This document shows positions 42,201 to 50,273 of a DNA stretch of 64,000 nt, piece after piece. Origin of the DNA: Altibacter sp. (GTDB lineage Bacteria; Bacteroidota; Bacteroidia; Flavobacteriales; Flavobacteriaceae); the NCBI RefSeq assembly GCF_019913785.1, contig NZ_JAIOHK010000063.1, positions 85,209 to 149,208 on the forward strand. The letters are read 5' to 3'. How positions within the stretch are numbered: the stretch's first letter is position 1; the number at the start of each line of letters is the position of its first letter. Below the pieces are notes generated by a model, which saw only the letters and a program-made list of their open reading frames with translations, searched no databases and was not told the DNA's origin. A program made the position numbers and the translations under genes.

Positions 42201-42821
42201 CTCAGAAATATAGAATTGATAAATCCAACCAATAATTTCAACTTCTTGACAATCTTCAATGGTCATGCCATCTCTAATATCTTGTACAATTGAAAATTCA
42301 GATATTAAATCGTCTGGCAACAACAACTCGGTATAATCACTCAACTTTTCAAACAGAAATGGAAAGACTTTGTTGAGATGATTACAAGCTCCAATCAATA
42401 ACTCTTTATAAGCTTCGTTTTGAGGGTTAGCACTTGGTATTTTACCATCCAAGACATCATAAATATGCTGGTTATTTACAGATAATTCATCTGGTATGTT
42501 CCCTTGTTTGGCTTCATCCAAAAGTTCTGGCAAAGTATAACCCTCTTTAGGTGTGACTACTTTTATACCAATGGGCTGGTAATCATTGGCATCCATAAAA
42601 CGCAATGCCATGAGTCTATTAAACCAAGTATAAGCAACTTTATCTATGACTTGTTCCTTACTTGATGCATTGATAGCTTCTTGAAGTTTTCTTAATTGCG
42701 ATGCTTTTTCCCTTAATTCTGCTGAGTCTGTAGTTAATACAAGCTCAAGTTTAGAACCAACGAGTTCCAGTAGTTTTCTACGAGCTTCCTGAGCAAATTT
42801 TTTGAGATGGTTGGTGTTCAT
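39219..42821 (-). CDS. pglX: BREX adenine-specific DNA methyltransferase PglX
   Basis: 1200 aa, standard for type 1 PglX. The SAM-binding motif is 'LLDQACGSGHILVYGFELL' and the catalytic N6-adenine motif is 'CIADNPPYMGGNMN'. A target-recognition region follows with 'QTGNNTKYTRNWFEVSHKL' and 'YWIPYQMGGSSRKWYGNLTHLINW'. PglX methylates an asymmetric site to mark host DNA, and with BrxABC, PglZ and BrxL blocks replication of unmarked phage. The site cannot be predicted by eye. The gene is 6 bases after brxC. No frameshift or phase-variable repeat is visible in the open frame. Confidence 0.96.
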   Translation of the reverse strand: MNTNHLKKFAQEARRKLLELVGSKLELVLTTDSAELREKASQLRKLQEAINASSKEQVIDKVAYTWFNRLMALRFMDANDYQPIGIKVVTPKEGYTLPELLDEAKQGNIPDELSVNNQHIYDVLDGKIPSANPQNEAYKELLIGACNHLNKVFPFLFEKLSDYTELLLPDDLISEFSIVQDIRDGMTIEDCQEVEIIGWIYQFYISEKKDEVFASKSKVKKEDIPAATQLFTPRWIVEYMVQNTVGKLWLQNKPNSKLREHMPYFIESPSVESENYLKVNSVEEITLLDQACGSGHILVYGFELLTKIYEEEGYNPSEIPQLIIEKNLFGFEIDERAAQLAGMALLMKARSYQRRVFRKELKPNILCYQDLKLTTDEIKEAFIGIGTDLSDELLHDLKNMQQATNLGSLIIPHTSLSELERIITEIDNKFNTTSDVFLKSYSQQLTSALSQLIPLTKKYHCIADNPPYMGGNMNKELGNYVKVNYPDSKADLMTCFMEAGWNALHPMGILGMINLPSWLFLSSFEKLRKKLIKEKHIDSLLHMGRGIFGIDWGSTAFIIRNQKIDKESYYFKLHKRNFQHLYPNDIRDIFLKSKNDSSIKINFDKYREDKEVASIESLIDESGLKISFKANQKDFLRIPSNRIGFWLSEQQYYVLENSIPFHNVCVPKTGMQTGNNTKYTRNWFEVSHKLQSRMPQLSEEQYWIPYQMGGSSRKWYGNLTHLINWKDDGELIRMDPSCRLNAMAKKENYFKKGISWKRITSGTNTIRLLEDYFLFDQAADSLFVENENEFGYLFAFMNSKTIKQVFEFISPTLNLTSGTVKEIPVYMNSDFFDTTNVIVENSIHISKEEWNSREKAWDFLQNELIRIDSQDLEETYDLYQQYWKNKFFQLHKNEEELNKQFIEIYGLQDELTPEVPLKDITILKEETDIVNGELVFDAEEVFAQFMSYAVGCMFGRYSLDKEGLILANQGETLEDYLKKVEKTEDAMSFLPDDDNIIPILDDEWFEDDIVNRFYEFLKVSFGKPNFEKNLAFVEECLGKDIRKYFVKDFYADHIKRYKKRPIYWMFSSPKGSFNVLIYMHRYTPDTLNQILNGYLKEYREKLNTHLEHLDHIIETGSSSEQTKASKEKDKLRIVLLELQEYERDVLYPLATERIAIDLDDGVLVNYNKFGKAIAPLAGLNDKKTKDKVKKFDWIDTTTIK

Positions 42822-42827
42822 ATTAGA

Positions 42828-45800
42828 TTACAGCGTGATTTTAAGATTCTGATTAATACGCTCCATATAAGCTTTTTTCAATGCGTCTAAATAGGCTTCT
42901 ACATCTTCTTCTGTCTGCAACTCACGTTTATTGAAGTCTATATGAATGTTACTTCTTTTAATATATTTTGCCTTAGGTTCTTTCGCTTTTCCATCACCAC
43001 CTTTTGGTGCTAACCATTGTGCCATTTTGTTCATTTGGTCGCTGTAGAAATGGTCATCTAGCTTACGAACCTCATCTCTTATATTTCCAATGAACCGTTC
43101 ATTTTTTATTTTGGCTTTTAAAGCATTAATAGCGCCGAGAATTTCACCCTGTTGTGTTGTATCAATTTTGCCAAACTCATCAGAATTTTTGATGTCTTTT
43201 TCAATAGCATCAATTTTGGTATTGAATTGGTCTTTTTCAACTTTGATAGCTTCTAAGACCTTTTTTGTTAAACTGTCTTTTGCAGCTTTAGCCAACTGAA
43301 TGCCATTGCCTTTGTAAGGTGTATTACTCTTGACTAAAGTTTCTAGAGTTTCTAATTCATCACCTTCTATATACCCAAAGTTGGCTGTATTACCTTTTAG
43401 TAGCGACTGAACATCATCAAAAATTTTAATCTGGTCACCATTAATAAAACGTTTGATAGGGTCCAGAAGGTCTTCTTTGGTTTCTAATAAATCATCTTCA
43501 AAATCCTTTAAATTCGTAATAAAATAACTGTATTCTTTTTTATTAAGTTTATCAAGTCTATCACTCAAACTATCTAAGCTTTGTAAAAAGTGGTATTCAT
43601 GTCTTCTAGCCAGAATCTGATTGACATCCACGGACATTTGATTTAATTTATCCCTAAAAGCCAATGCCACATCTTTTGCTTCCTTGAAAGGACAGGACTC
43701 ATCAAAGGCATCTTTATATGTTTGTTTTAAAGCATTAACAGCACTAGAGTCAAAATTAGCTTGTGGTTCTAAGAGAGTGGTACTATGTTTAGCACTATTT
43801 AATAAAGCTCCTAGTACCTCATCATCTTCAAGGTTGTTTGAACCTTGCATCACCTCAACTTTCCCCCTTTTGTATAGCCTAGCCACAATGGTCCAAATAG
43901 CATTTGGATACCATCCATAGGGTTTTCTACTAAAGTGAGCTCTAATATCATTTAAAGAGGTTCTGTCTGCTTGTTTCTTACGTCTATTAATTAGATTTAG
44001 TATTTCTGATTCGGCTTCAGACATGCTTGAGTCATCAGTACCAAAAAGGTCATCTTGTGTGGACCTAACCGTGGTTTTAATTGTGTCTTCACTATACTGA
44101 GTGGTTCCTAGCATACGCAGACTAGAATACACGGTTTTAATTAGGTCCTGAAACCCTTTAATCACTTTGGTTTTGCCATCTGTAGTGTGAGCAACTTCAT
44201 GCTTAGCACCATTCATATATACCGTAGATGCCGCTAAAGCATTATTGGCTAATAATGTTATATTGCGTTTACGTTCAGAATTCTGTTGTGCTTTATCCTG
44301 AAGGATTCGCTTACGCTCTGATGGCATTGAGGTGGATAGGTTTTGTTTTACATATTTGCCAGTTCTCAAGTACATTTTTACATCCTTCATAAATAGGGCA
44401 TCCGAACTCAAAACTAGTTTCATTCCTGTACTGCCCATGGTCTGGGATTGAATGAAGGTAATGTTATCGTAATCATTATAATTCTCTGTAATGAGTTCTA
44501 TTTCCAGTTCCTTTTCACGTCCAAACATAACACCATCCATTTTACTGGTAAAATCATAATCCTGTTTGTTATCTAGGTATTTGATTCTATTATCACGTAT
44601 GATTTCATCAAATAAGATTTCCTTAAGGAATTGGGTAATGGCTTGGTCATCAATATCAGTGTTTTTGATTTCCTCTTCAACATCTTTTTCATCATCCGTT
44701 AAGAACTCATATAAATCACCGTTACGTTGCACATAGCTTTGATTTTCAAGAATATTTAAAGCTTCATCTATTTGCTTTTCGTGCTCTTTGATATCTACAT
44801 GAATATCATCAATTAAGAGTACAGAAACATTTCTTTTGGTTGTCTTAAAGTTCCCAAAGTACTTCACTAAGAAGAGCGCCTTCAATACTTTAATGGCGAA
44901 CTCGCTATCTAAATTCCGTTCAGCCATAATGACTGAACTCTGAATCTCGCCACGTAATTCATTTCGAATACCTTCATACATTAAATCAAAGCTTACTAGA
45001 GCATTATCCCCCTTTTCTTCAATATGTTGGATTACCTGTTGAAAAACACCTAACATAGAACGCTCTCCTACCGAAGCATGTTTTCCTTGAAAGGCATTGT
45101 GCGTAGACAAGGCTCTTCGGCATTGTTGGAATAAATCAAATTGATAAGGAACTAAAGGAAATTTATTACTAAAATCATCCCCATCTTTATAACCTTTAAA
45201 CTGAACTCCAGCCTCAGAAAAGGATAAAAGGGATTCCAAATGTGCACTGTCTTTTTTAAAGGAAGAGGCTAATTTTTTATGGATATCTTCCTTTTTCTTA
45301 AGAAGTCGCTTTTCTATAACTTCATCCACATTTGCTGAAGTAAGAGGAACTTTAATCTTAAATCTCGCCTGTATTCTAGAGAAATCATTTTGTTGGCTCT
45401 TATTCATATCTCCAACGACTTTTTCCATATCCTCTTGAGAAGTCACTAGAATCCAAGAATTTCCATTGGTCCGTGTAGCTAAGGTTTCGGCTATCGTTTG
45501 AAGGTTAAGCATGAGTTTGGTATTGTCACTGATGTATTGCCCTACTTCATCAACAAAAAAGTTTAATCTAAAACCATTTCCTTTTGAATCTAAATATGTT
45601 TTTACACGATTAGCAAAATCTTCAATGGATTGTTTTTCATTATCTTCCAATTTATCTAATACACCAATGTATTTACTTGAATCCGTATTATTTATTTCTC
45701 CTAATACTCTTGCCACTACTTCTTCGACCAATGGGTCATGATAATCAAGTCTAGCCTCTTCCCATGATTTTCCGAATTCAGTTTTAAATTTTGTTTTAAA

Positions 45801-46322
45801 ATCGTTGTATTGACCAAGCTTATCTAACCACATCTCAAATTCTGCCACGTGAGGTCTGAATCCATAAAATCCTAGATGGTCATAAAAGACTTTATAAAAA
45901 ACTGATAAAATAGCATTCTCATCTGATTTAGAAGTTATTTGAGCCTGTTGGTCTATGTTAAACAGAATACTTTCAGAAGGTCTTTTAGTTGCTTTGAGTA
46001 CATCTGCTTTTAGCATTTCATCATCTTCAACCTTTTCGGCAAAAAGTTCACCACTCTTGCAACCATCAAATTTTTTGTTTTCTAAAACATAAGATAAAAT
46101 TTTTAGAAGGTGTGATTTACCGCTTCCAAAAAAACCAGAAATCCAAACACCGTTAGCACCAGCATAATTATTATAAGCTGAGAAGAAATCTCTTATTTTC
46201 TTTGCTATTTCATGGGTGACAACGTATTCAGCTACCTCATCAGGGATGTGTTCACGGTCATCTGCTTTGATTACCGTTTCTATAGTTCTGTTGATGTCGT
46301 TGAGAAAGAAATTCTTTATCAT
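42828..46322 (-). CDS. brxC: BREX ATPase BrxC
   Basis: 1164 aa, the usual size. A P-loop ATPase domain at the N-terminus has Walker A 'GFFGSGKSHLLKILSYVLEN' and the acidic strand 'RLNFFVDEVGQYISDN'; a C-terminal helical and coiled-coil region (about 900-1130) follows. BrxC is a large AAA-type ATPase essential for BREX methylation and defence. 'GANGVWISGFFGSGKSH' is the family signature. It follows brxB by 5 bases and precedes pglX by 6. Confidence 0.96.
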   Translation of the reverse strand: MIKNFFLNDINRTIETVIKADDREHIPDEVAEYVVTHEIAKKIRDFFSAYNNYAGANGVWISGFFGSGKSHLLKILSYVLENKKFDGCKSGELFAEKVEDDEMLKADVLKATKRPSESILFNIDQQAQITSKSDENAILSVFYKVFYDHLGFYGFRPHVAEFEMWLDKLGQYNDFKTKFKTEFGKSWEEARLDYHDPLVEEVVARVLGEINNTDSSKYIGVLDKLEDNEKQSIEDFANRVKTYLDSKGNGFRLNFFVDEVGQYISDNTKLMLNLQTIAETLATRTNGNSWILVTSQEDMEKVVGDMNKSQQNDFSRIQARFKIKVPLTSANVDEVIEKRLLKKKEDIHKKLASSFKKDSAHLESLLSFSEAGVQFKGYKDGDDFSNKFPLVPYQFDLFQQCRRALSTHNAFQGKHASVGERSMLGVFQQVIQHIEEKGDNALVSFDLMYEGIRNELRGEIQSSVIMAERNLDSEFAIKVLKALFLVKYFGNFKTTKRNVSVLLIDDIHVDIKEHEKQIDEALNILENQSYVQRNGDLYEFLTDDEKDVEEEIKNTDIDDQAITQFLKEILFDEIIRDNRIKYLDNKQDYDFTSKMDGVMFGREKELEIELITENYNDYDNITFIQSQTMGSTGMKLVLSSDALFMKDVKMYLRTGKYVKQNLSTSMPSERKRILQDKAQQNSERKRNITLLANNALAASTVYMNGAKHEVAHTTDGKTKVIKGFQDLIKTVYSSLRMLGTTQYSEDTIKTTVRSTQDDLFGTDDSSMSEAESEILNLINRRKKQADRTSLNDIRAHFSRKPYGWYPNAIWTIVARLYKRGKVEVMQGSNNLEDDEVLGALLNSAKHSTTLLEPQANFDSSAVNALKQTYKDAFDESCPFKEAKDVALAFRDKLNQMSVDVNQILARRHEYHFLQSLDSLSDRLDKLNKKEYSYFITNLKDFEDDLLETKEDLLDPIKRFINGDQIKIFDDVQSLLKGNTANFGYIEGDELETLETLVKSNTPYKGNGIQLAKAAKDSLTKKVLEAIKVEKDQFNTKIDAIEKDIKNSDEFGKIDTTQQGEILGAINALKAKIKNERFIGNIRDEVRKLDDHFYSDQMNKMAQWLAPKGGDGKAKEPKAKYIKRSNIHIDFNKRELQTEEDVEAYLDALKKAYMERINQNLKITL

Positions 46323-46328
46323 AATATC

Positions 46329-46910
46329 TTATTTTGCTTCTATATTATCAATGTTAAATGCTCTGTAATAATTGTCATCTTTTAATAGACCAAACAGGTT
46401 TAATGAATGACCATCATATTCACCAGGGAAGAACATTACTGTAGGAGCTTCCTTGGCAATATTTTGAAGATTATTCAAAATAGTATGGGACCTGATAAAT
46501 GGATATACTAAACCTACACCTGTTAAAAAGTAAATCTTGGCATTTGACGCTTTAATTTTTTCATCAATATTAGGTATCAGTATTTGATGTATATTTAATG
46601 ACGACTGCAATGCTTTAAGGAACTTGTCCTTAGATTTAGCCTTTTCTACTCTGAACATACGCTCCATACCACCTTTTTCGTCTAATATTTCACACACCAC
46701 ATCGTATAGATTGATTTCAAGGATAGGCACGCCAGCATTATTTAATTTTTTCTTTAGCATTTGGATGGAGTCCATGACGTTTATCTCGTCCATAGCATCA
46801 TAAGGTGAAATAAAAAAAGGTATTTCACCACCTAGACCATCCTTTTGCAAAAACCATCTTGAGGATAGTTTGTCATAAAGCTTTTCAAATTTGTTAACCA
46901 GTTCTACCAT
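46329..46910 (-). CDS. brxB: BREX protein BrxB (DUF1788)
   Basis: 193 aa, normal length. 'SRWFLQKDGLGGEIPFFISPYDA', 'KIYFLTGVGLVYPFIRSHTILNNL' and 'PTVMFFPGEYDGHSLNLFGLL' are the conserved blocks of the DUF1788/BrxB family. It is required for phage exclusion but has no known catalytic activity. The start codon abuts the brxA stop directly, typical of translational coupling. Confidence 0.95.
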   Translation of the reverse strand: MVELVNKFEKLYDKLSSRWFLQKDGLGGEIPFFISPYDAMDEINVMDSIQMLKKKLNNAGVPILEINLYDVVCEILDEKGGMERMFRVEKAKSKDKFLKALQSSLNIHQILIPNIDEKIKASNAKIYFLTGVGLVYPFIRSHTILNNLQNIAKEAPTVMFFPGEYDGHSLNLFGLLKDDNYYRAFNIDNIEAK

Positions 46911-47507
46911 TTAACTTATGTTGTTAATTACTTCATCACTTAACATGAATACTTTAAGCCATTCTTCATTATCACTTACAATGACTTGCACAATTTCAGG
47001 ACTTAAAAGCTGAGGCTGAAGTAACCTCTCTCTAACATCATTTATAATTCCAGCTTGTTCAAGAATCTTAAAGGTGACTTGTCTAATCTTGTACTCTGTT
47101 TGCTCGGTTAGCAATTCCATTTCAGGGTGATATTCAAACTTTCTACGGTAAAAGGAAATGTAATCCCCTTCACTTATTTCATAGTCATAAACTAGTAACT
47201 TTTCTCGAAGTACCTCAACCACAAATTCCCTTATAAATGCATGTGCTTTGCAAACCGACAGAAATGCTAGCTTTTTTCGTGTATTTAAATCACCTGACAT
47301 AAATAATTGAAATTGTTGTTCGGAAAATTGCTTTAAACGCCTTTTTATAGCTACTAATCTACGTTGTCCAGTATTTCGATTACCATCACCAAAATCCACC
47401 ATTTCTATTGGAAGTCTTTTACTGATAGCTTCAGCAACTTTTAGCATTTCATTTTCTCTTAATGAGAAACCAGTAAATGAAAAATTATATTTCTTTGTTT
47501 CTGTCAT
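46911..47507 (-). CDS. brxA: BREX protein BrxA (DUF1819)
   Basis: 198 aa. The DUF1819 pattern is visible in 'YNFSFTGFSLRENEMLKVAEAI', 'QFQLFMSGDLNTRKKLAFLSVCKAHAFIREFVVEVLREKLLVYD' and 'KILEQAGIINDV'. BrxA is a small helical DNA-binding protein at the head of type 1 operons. Its ATG overlaps the stop of the HTH regulator by one base (TAATG on the coding strand), so regulator and brxA are translationally linked. Confidence 0.95.
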   Translation of the reverse strand: MTETKKYNFSFTGFSLRENEMLKVAEAISKRLPIEMVDFGDGNRNTGQRRLVAIKRRLKQFSEQQFQLFMSGDLNTRKKLAFLSVCKAHAFIREFVVEVLREKLLVYDYEISEGDYISFYRRKFEYHPEMELLTEQTEYKIRQVTFKILEQAGIINDVRERLLQPQLLSPEIVQVIVSDNEEWLKVFMLSDEVINNIS

Positions 47508-47686
47508 TAATTTATTAAATCGGATTCATCAATATTTAATGCCTCGCTTAATTTTTTAAGATTACTTTTAGAGGGATGGCTCTTATCTTTAACCCAATTG
47601 CTCAATGTGACTTCACTCACACCAATTTTTTTGGCAAGCCACTTTTGTTTTACACCTTTTGATTTTAAGAGTTCTTTCAGCATCAT
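47507..47686 (-). CDS. XRE-family HTH regulator heading the BREX operon
   Basis: 59 aa from ATG 47686 (alternative 47683). The track start at 47785 would add 33 residues of non-homologous sequence, and a -7 box (47719-47726) lies inside that extension, so the short form is right. 'MLKELLKSKGVKQKWLAKKIGVSEVTLSNWVKDKSHPSKSNLKKLSEALN' is a textbook XRE/Cro HTH. Many BREX operons are headed by the WYL-domain repressor BrxR; this one has a minimal XRE protein in its place. It probably represses the operon and itself. Confidence 0.85.
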   Translation of the reverse strand: MMLKELLKSKGVKQKWLAKKIGVSEVTLSNWVKDKSHPSKSNLKKLSEALNIDESDLIN

Positions 47687-47718
47687 GTCTTTAATTAAAA
47701 TTAAAGTTTGTCTTCTAT

Positions 47719-47726
47719 CAAATGTA
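47719..47726 (-). promoter_or_regulatory. -7 promoter box of the BREX operon
   Basis: TACATTTG on the minus strand matches TAnnTTTG, 33 bases before the HTH ATG. It would drive an 18-kb transcript from the regulator to the small gene at 29432. No terminator hairpin is obvious between the BREX genes; the largest gap is 118 bases, after the PLD gene. Confidence 0.6.
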
Positions 47727-47878
47727 CAAAAAGCAATAAATAATTTCTGCATGACTATCAATATTTTTTCTCTTATGATAACCAAATCTAAAATTTGAAG
47801 TAGTATAAAAACCTAATTAACTGAATTTTATAGTGTGGTTTTATTTTATTAGCTTTCCCTAACAATCAAAATCAGATA

Positions 47879-48280
47879 ATGTATTTGCCTAAAGTCCTAT
47901 ACCCAGAAGAATTGTTGCCTAATAAGCGAGCTGACCATATTAACCAAGTCTGGCACGCTATTATGAGTATGAATATAATAGAGGTTGCTGAAGCATTAGT
48001 TGATGAGGTTGAATTCCATGAATCTAGTAAGGAAGAGTTTTTGGAAATGCTTAGCGATAGATTTAGAAAACACAGAATCTTAAAAGATGAGAAATTTTAT
48101 TTGAACATTACCCATTGTTTTAAAATTCACAAAGATGAGATTATCCATGAATTTATTGGAATGGAATCAGGTATCAACCTTGGGCTAATTTTTGATATTA
48201 CAAAAGACCGAATAACTGGTGTTAAGTTTTGCAATTGTTTTGGAGGTATATTTAATTTAGATAATTATTACCACTGGTAA
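47879..48280 (+). CDS. Small NTF2-like hypothetical protein
   Basis: 133 aa. 'INQVWHAIMSMNIIEVAEALVDEVEFHESSKEEFLEMLSDRFRKHR' followed by beta strands (KFYLNITHCFKIHKDEIIHEFIGME, NLGLIFDITKDRITGVKFCNCFGG) has the helix-sheet order of NTF2/SnoaL-like folds. It is divergent from the BREX regulator and convergent with a gene of similar size and pattern (7-base gap), which may be a distant paralogue. No active-site assignment. Confidence 0.6.
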   Translation: MYLPKVLYPEELLPNKRADHINQVWHAIMSMNIIEVAEALVDEVEFHESSKEEFLEMLSDRFRKHRILKDEKFYLNITHCFKIHKDEIIHEFIGMESGINLGLIFDITKDRITGVKFCNCFGGIFNLDNYYHW

Positions 48281-48287
48281 ATACTGC

Positions 48288-48677
48288 TTAAAATGGCATT
48301 AAACCAAGATAACTAGATTGTTCTGAGCAGAAGTATATGTCAACAATATTATCCTTTACAAACTCTATGTAAATACTATAGCGGGTTCCTGAATTATTTC
48401 CTGTAAAAACAAATACAGGTTCACTGCATAGACAACCAGTACATAAATTGGTAGAAAGGTTTAAAAAGGTGTCTCCTTGTTTTTTAAAGTATTGAAAAAT
48501 TTCTTTTTGACGATATATGAAAGACGTTTTTCTCATATCTTGATAAAAGCAATCATCACGAAGCAAATTATTTAGCATATAATAATCCATATTTTGAAAA
48601 GCTGAAAGAACTGTATTCAGATAGGTTTTATTAGTCTCTTTTGATGTCATTTTTGAAATTAGTTCTCGAGCTTTCAT
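48288..48677 (-). CDS. Small NTF2-like hypothetical protein, convergent with the previous
   Basis: 129 aa. 'LNTVLSAFQNMDYYMLNNLLRDDCFYQDMRKTSFIYRQKEIFQYF' then 'NLCTGCLCSEPVFVFTGNNSGTRYSIYIEFVKDNIVDIYFC' gives the same helix-then-sheet order as the gene facing it. A CTGCLC cluster and further cysteines might bind metal. Not a recognised family. Located 40 bases after the larger coiled-coil gene, so possibly co-transcribed with it. Confidence 0.55.
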   Translation of the reverse strand: MKARELISKMTSKETNKTYLNTVLSAFQNMDYYMLNNLLRDDCFYQDMRKTSFIYRQKEIFQYFKKQGDTFLNLSTNLCTGCLCSEPVFVFTGNNSGTRYSIYIEFVKDNIVDIYFCSEQSSYLGLMPF

Positions 48678-48716
48678 TTTATTGAATTTTTGTAGGCAGT
48701 TTGTTTCAGTTATGTT

Positions 48717-49862
48717 TTATGAATTTTTTGATTTCCAATCAATAGAAATCTGAAGAGCTAATTCTTCCAATTTATTTCTACTTAATTTACTATTATTATC
48801 ACTAAATATATTTGCTTTTAGTTTATATTCTTTTTTAAGGGTGACAGGACCTTTCTTTAAGTCGATACCTTTCATTGAATGTGGTCTTGGTCCAAGAATT
48901 ATGTAATCAAAATCTTTTTTAAAATAATTCAAGATGTTGATATTCTTCATTTTATCATAATCTGTTGTCGGAACAATAATAGAACTATTAGGAAGTGTTA
49001 ATTCGATATTCCTTTCGAAAGTTTCCTTGAAAATTTTAATAATTCCACTTTTATTCACAGTTGAACCCCCAATTATTAAAATTTTAATTTTTTTAAGAGT
49101 ATCTTCATTTTGATTTTCTTCAGAGATGTTCAATCCAATATTTGATGCTCTAATTGAATCAATTCTCTCTTTAAAATTCTTTTCCTGTTCTAATTTGTAC
49201 TGTTCGAAATCTTTTTCCCTTGTGGCAAAATCTTTTTCTATCTTCTTTATATTTAATTCTCTTTCAATTAGTAATTGTTCTTTTTTCTCAATATTAGACT
49301 GTAAGACTTTTAATTCTTCACTATCTAAAGATTTTTTCTTGAATAAATTGTCAATGTCTTCTGAAATCTTTGAACTAATACTTCCAAAAAAGTCAATAAT
49401 TCTATTGTTTTCTTGTTGTAGCGATTTTGTAAGCTTGCCTAACTTGTCTAATTGCTCTCTGAAAAACTCTTTATCAGTCTCCAAAATGATTCTCTCAGAA
49501 TCAAGTAAAGTTTTAATTTGGTTTAAATATTTTTTTTCCGATTCAATAAATATGCTCAATTCTTTATTTATAACACTATCATCGGCTTTTTTCGATTCCT
49601 TTTTATTAGTGATAAATTCATTTAGCAGCTCATTAATCGATTCTGAACTTGGTTTAGTTATCTTATCATCTGTAAACGGAAGTTTAAACATGTAGCTGTA
49701 ACTAACCCCATCAGAAGCTGAATATTTTGGGTCAGTATAAAATTTCTTTGGAGCTAGATTCGCATTTTTTAAATGAGCCACTATTTTTTTTAGCTGCTCA
49801 TCAGAGGCATCATTTATGCACAAATAAGGATAGTAGCGTTTATTATCGTAAAATATCTGCAT
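48717..49862 (-). CDS. Coiled-coil protein with a Rossmann-like C-terminal domain
   Basis: 381 aa. The N-terminal 70 residues are compact ('FYDNKRYYPYLCINDASDEQLKKIVAHLKNANLAP'). A long coiled coil (about 95-245) follows. The last 130 residues begin 'KIKILIIGGSTVNKSGIIKIFKETF' and contain 'NILNYFKKDFDYIILGPRPHSMKG', a GG-beta-alpha pattern similar to small Rossmann or DUF2325-like domains. The family is not identified. Position beside BREX suggests a defence-island passenger. A large plus-strand ORF (49126-49695) is the low-complexity shadow of the coiled coil. Confidence 0.65.
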   Translation of the reverse strand: MQIFYDNKRYYPYLCINDASDEQLKKIVAHLKNANLAPKKFYTDPKYSASDGVSYSYMFKLPFTDDKITKPSSESINELLNEFITNKKESKKADDSVINKELSIFIESEKKYLNQIKTLLDSERIILETDKEFFREQLDKLGKLTKSLQQENNRIIDFFGSISSKISEDIDNLFKKKSLDSEELKVLQSNIEKKEQLLIERELNIKKIEKDFATREKDFEQYKLEQEKNFKERIDSIRASNIGLNISEENQNEDTLKKIKILIIGGSTVNKSGIIKIFKETFERNIELTLPNSSIIVPTTDYDKMKNINILNYFKKDFDYIILGPRPHSMKGIDLKKGPVTLKKEYKLKANIFSDNNSKLSRNKLEELALQISIDWKSKNS

Positions 49863-50197
49863 ATACTAATTTGAATTATTAAATCTACACAAACTTTTTA
49901 TTGTAGGAAATAATTGAAAAAGAAATAAGAGGTCAATATTTAAAATGACAATTATTCAATTATTACTGAGTTAAGCCAGTATTTTTATACTGCTTAGGTT
50001 TCCTTTTTTGTTTTTTTTACCAGTCACCGCTTTATCTATTGAAGGGAGAGCTTATTTTCTTTCTTCTTTTTAAATATTCGAACCCAGTGGTCAGCTTCAG
50101 CTTAATTTATATTTTAGTAGAGCTTTCATCAATTAAATTTCATAAAAACTGCTGTCTATCTCCTTGTGTTAATCTCACATTTAATTTATAAGTCGGA
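49863..50197. other. Intergenic stretch without a supported gene
   Basis: About 335 AT-rich bases between the coiled-coil gene and the inverted repeat at 50198. A weak 6-bp hairpin (CAGTAT/ATACTG) near 49977 is the only structure I noticed. No coding frame or RNA gene stands out. Confidence 0.4.
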
Positions 50198-50253
50198 TTT
50201 ATAACAAATTGCAAACTAATGTTAGCGATTTGTTATAAAAATAATTATCTTTG
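50198..50253 (+). promoter_or_regulatory. Inverted repeat plus -7 box upstream of the serine-recombinase operon
   Basis: TTTATAACAAAT (50198-50209) and ATTTGTTATAAA (50228-50239) are exact 12-bp inverted copies, extendable to 14/15. They are followed by TATCTTTG (50246-50253), a TAnnTTTG box 20 bases before the next ATG. The arms sit where RNA polymerase would bind upstream, so they fit an operator, or a resolvase-type binding site. Confidence 0.6.
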
Positions 50254-50273
50254 ATTAACTTAAAAACATAGTC

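Noticed and set aside
49126-49695. 189-aa plus-strand ORF rich in Ser, Phe and Leu
   Set aside because: It is the opposite-strand shadow of the coiled-coil region of the 381-aa gene.
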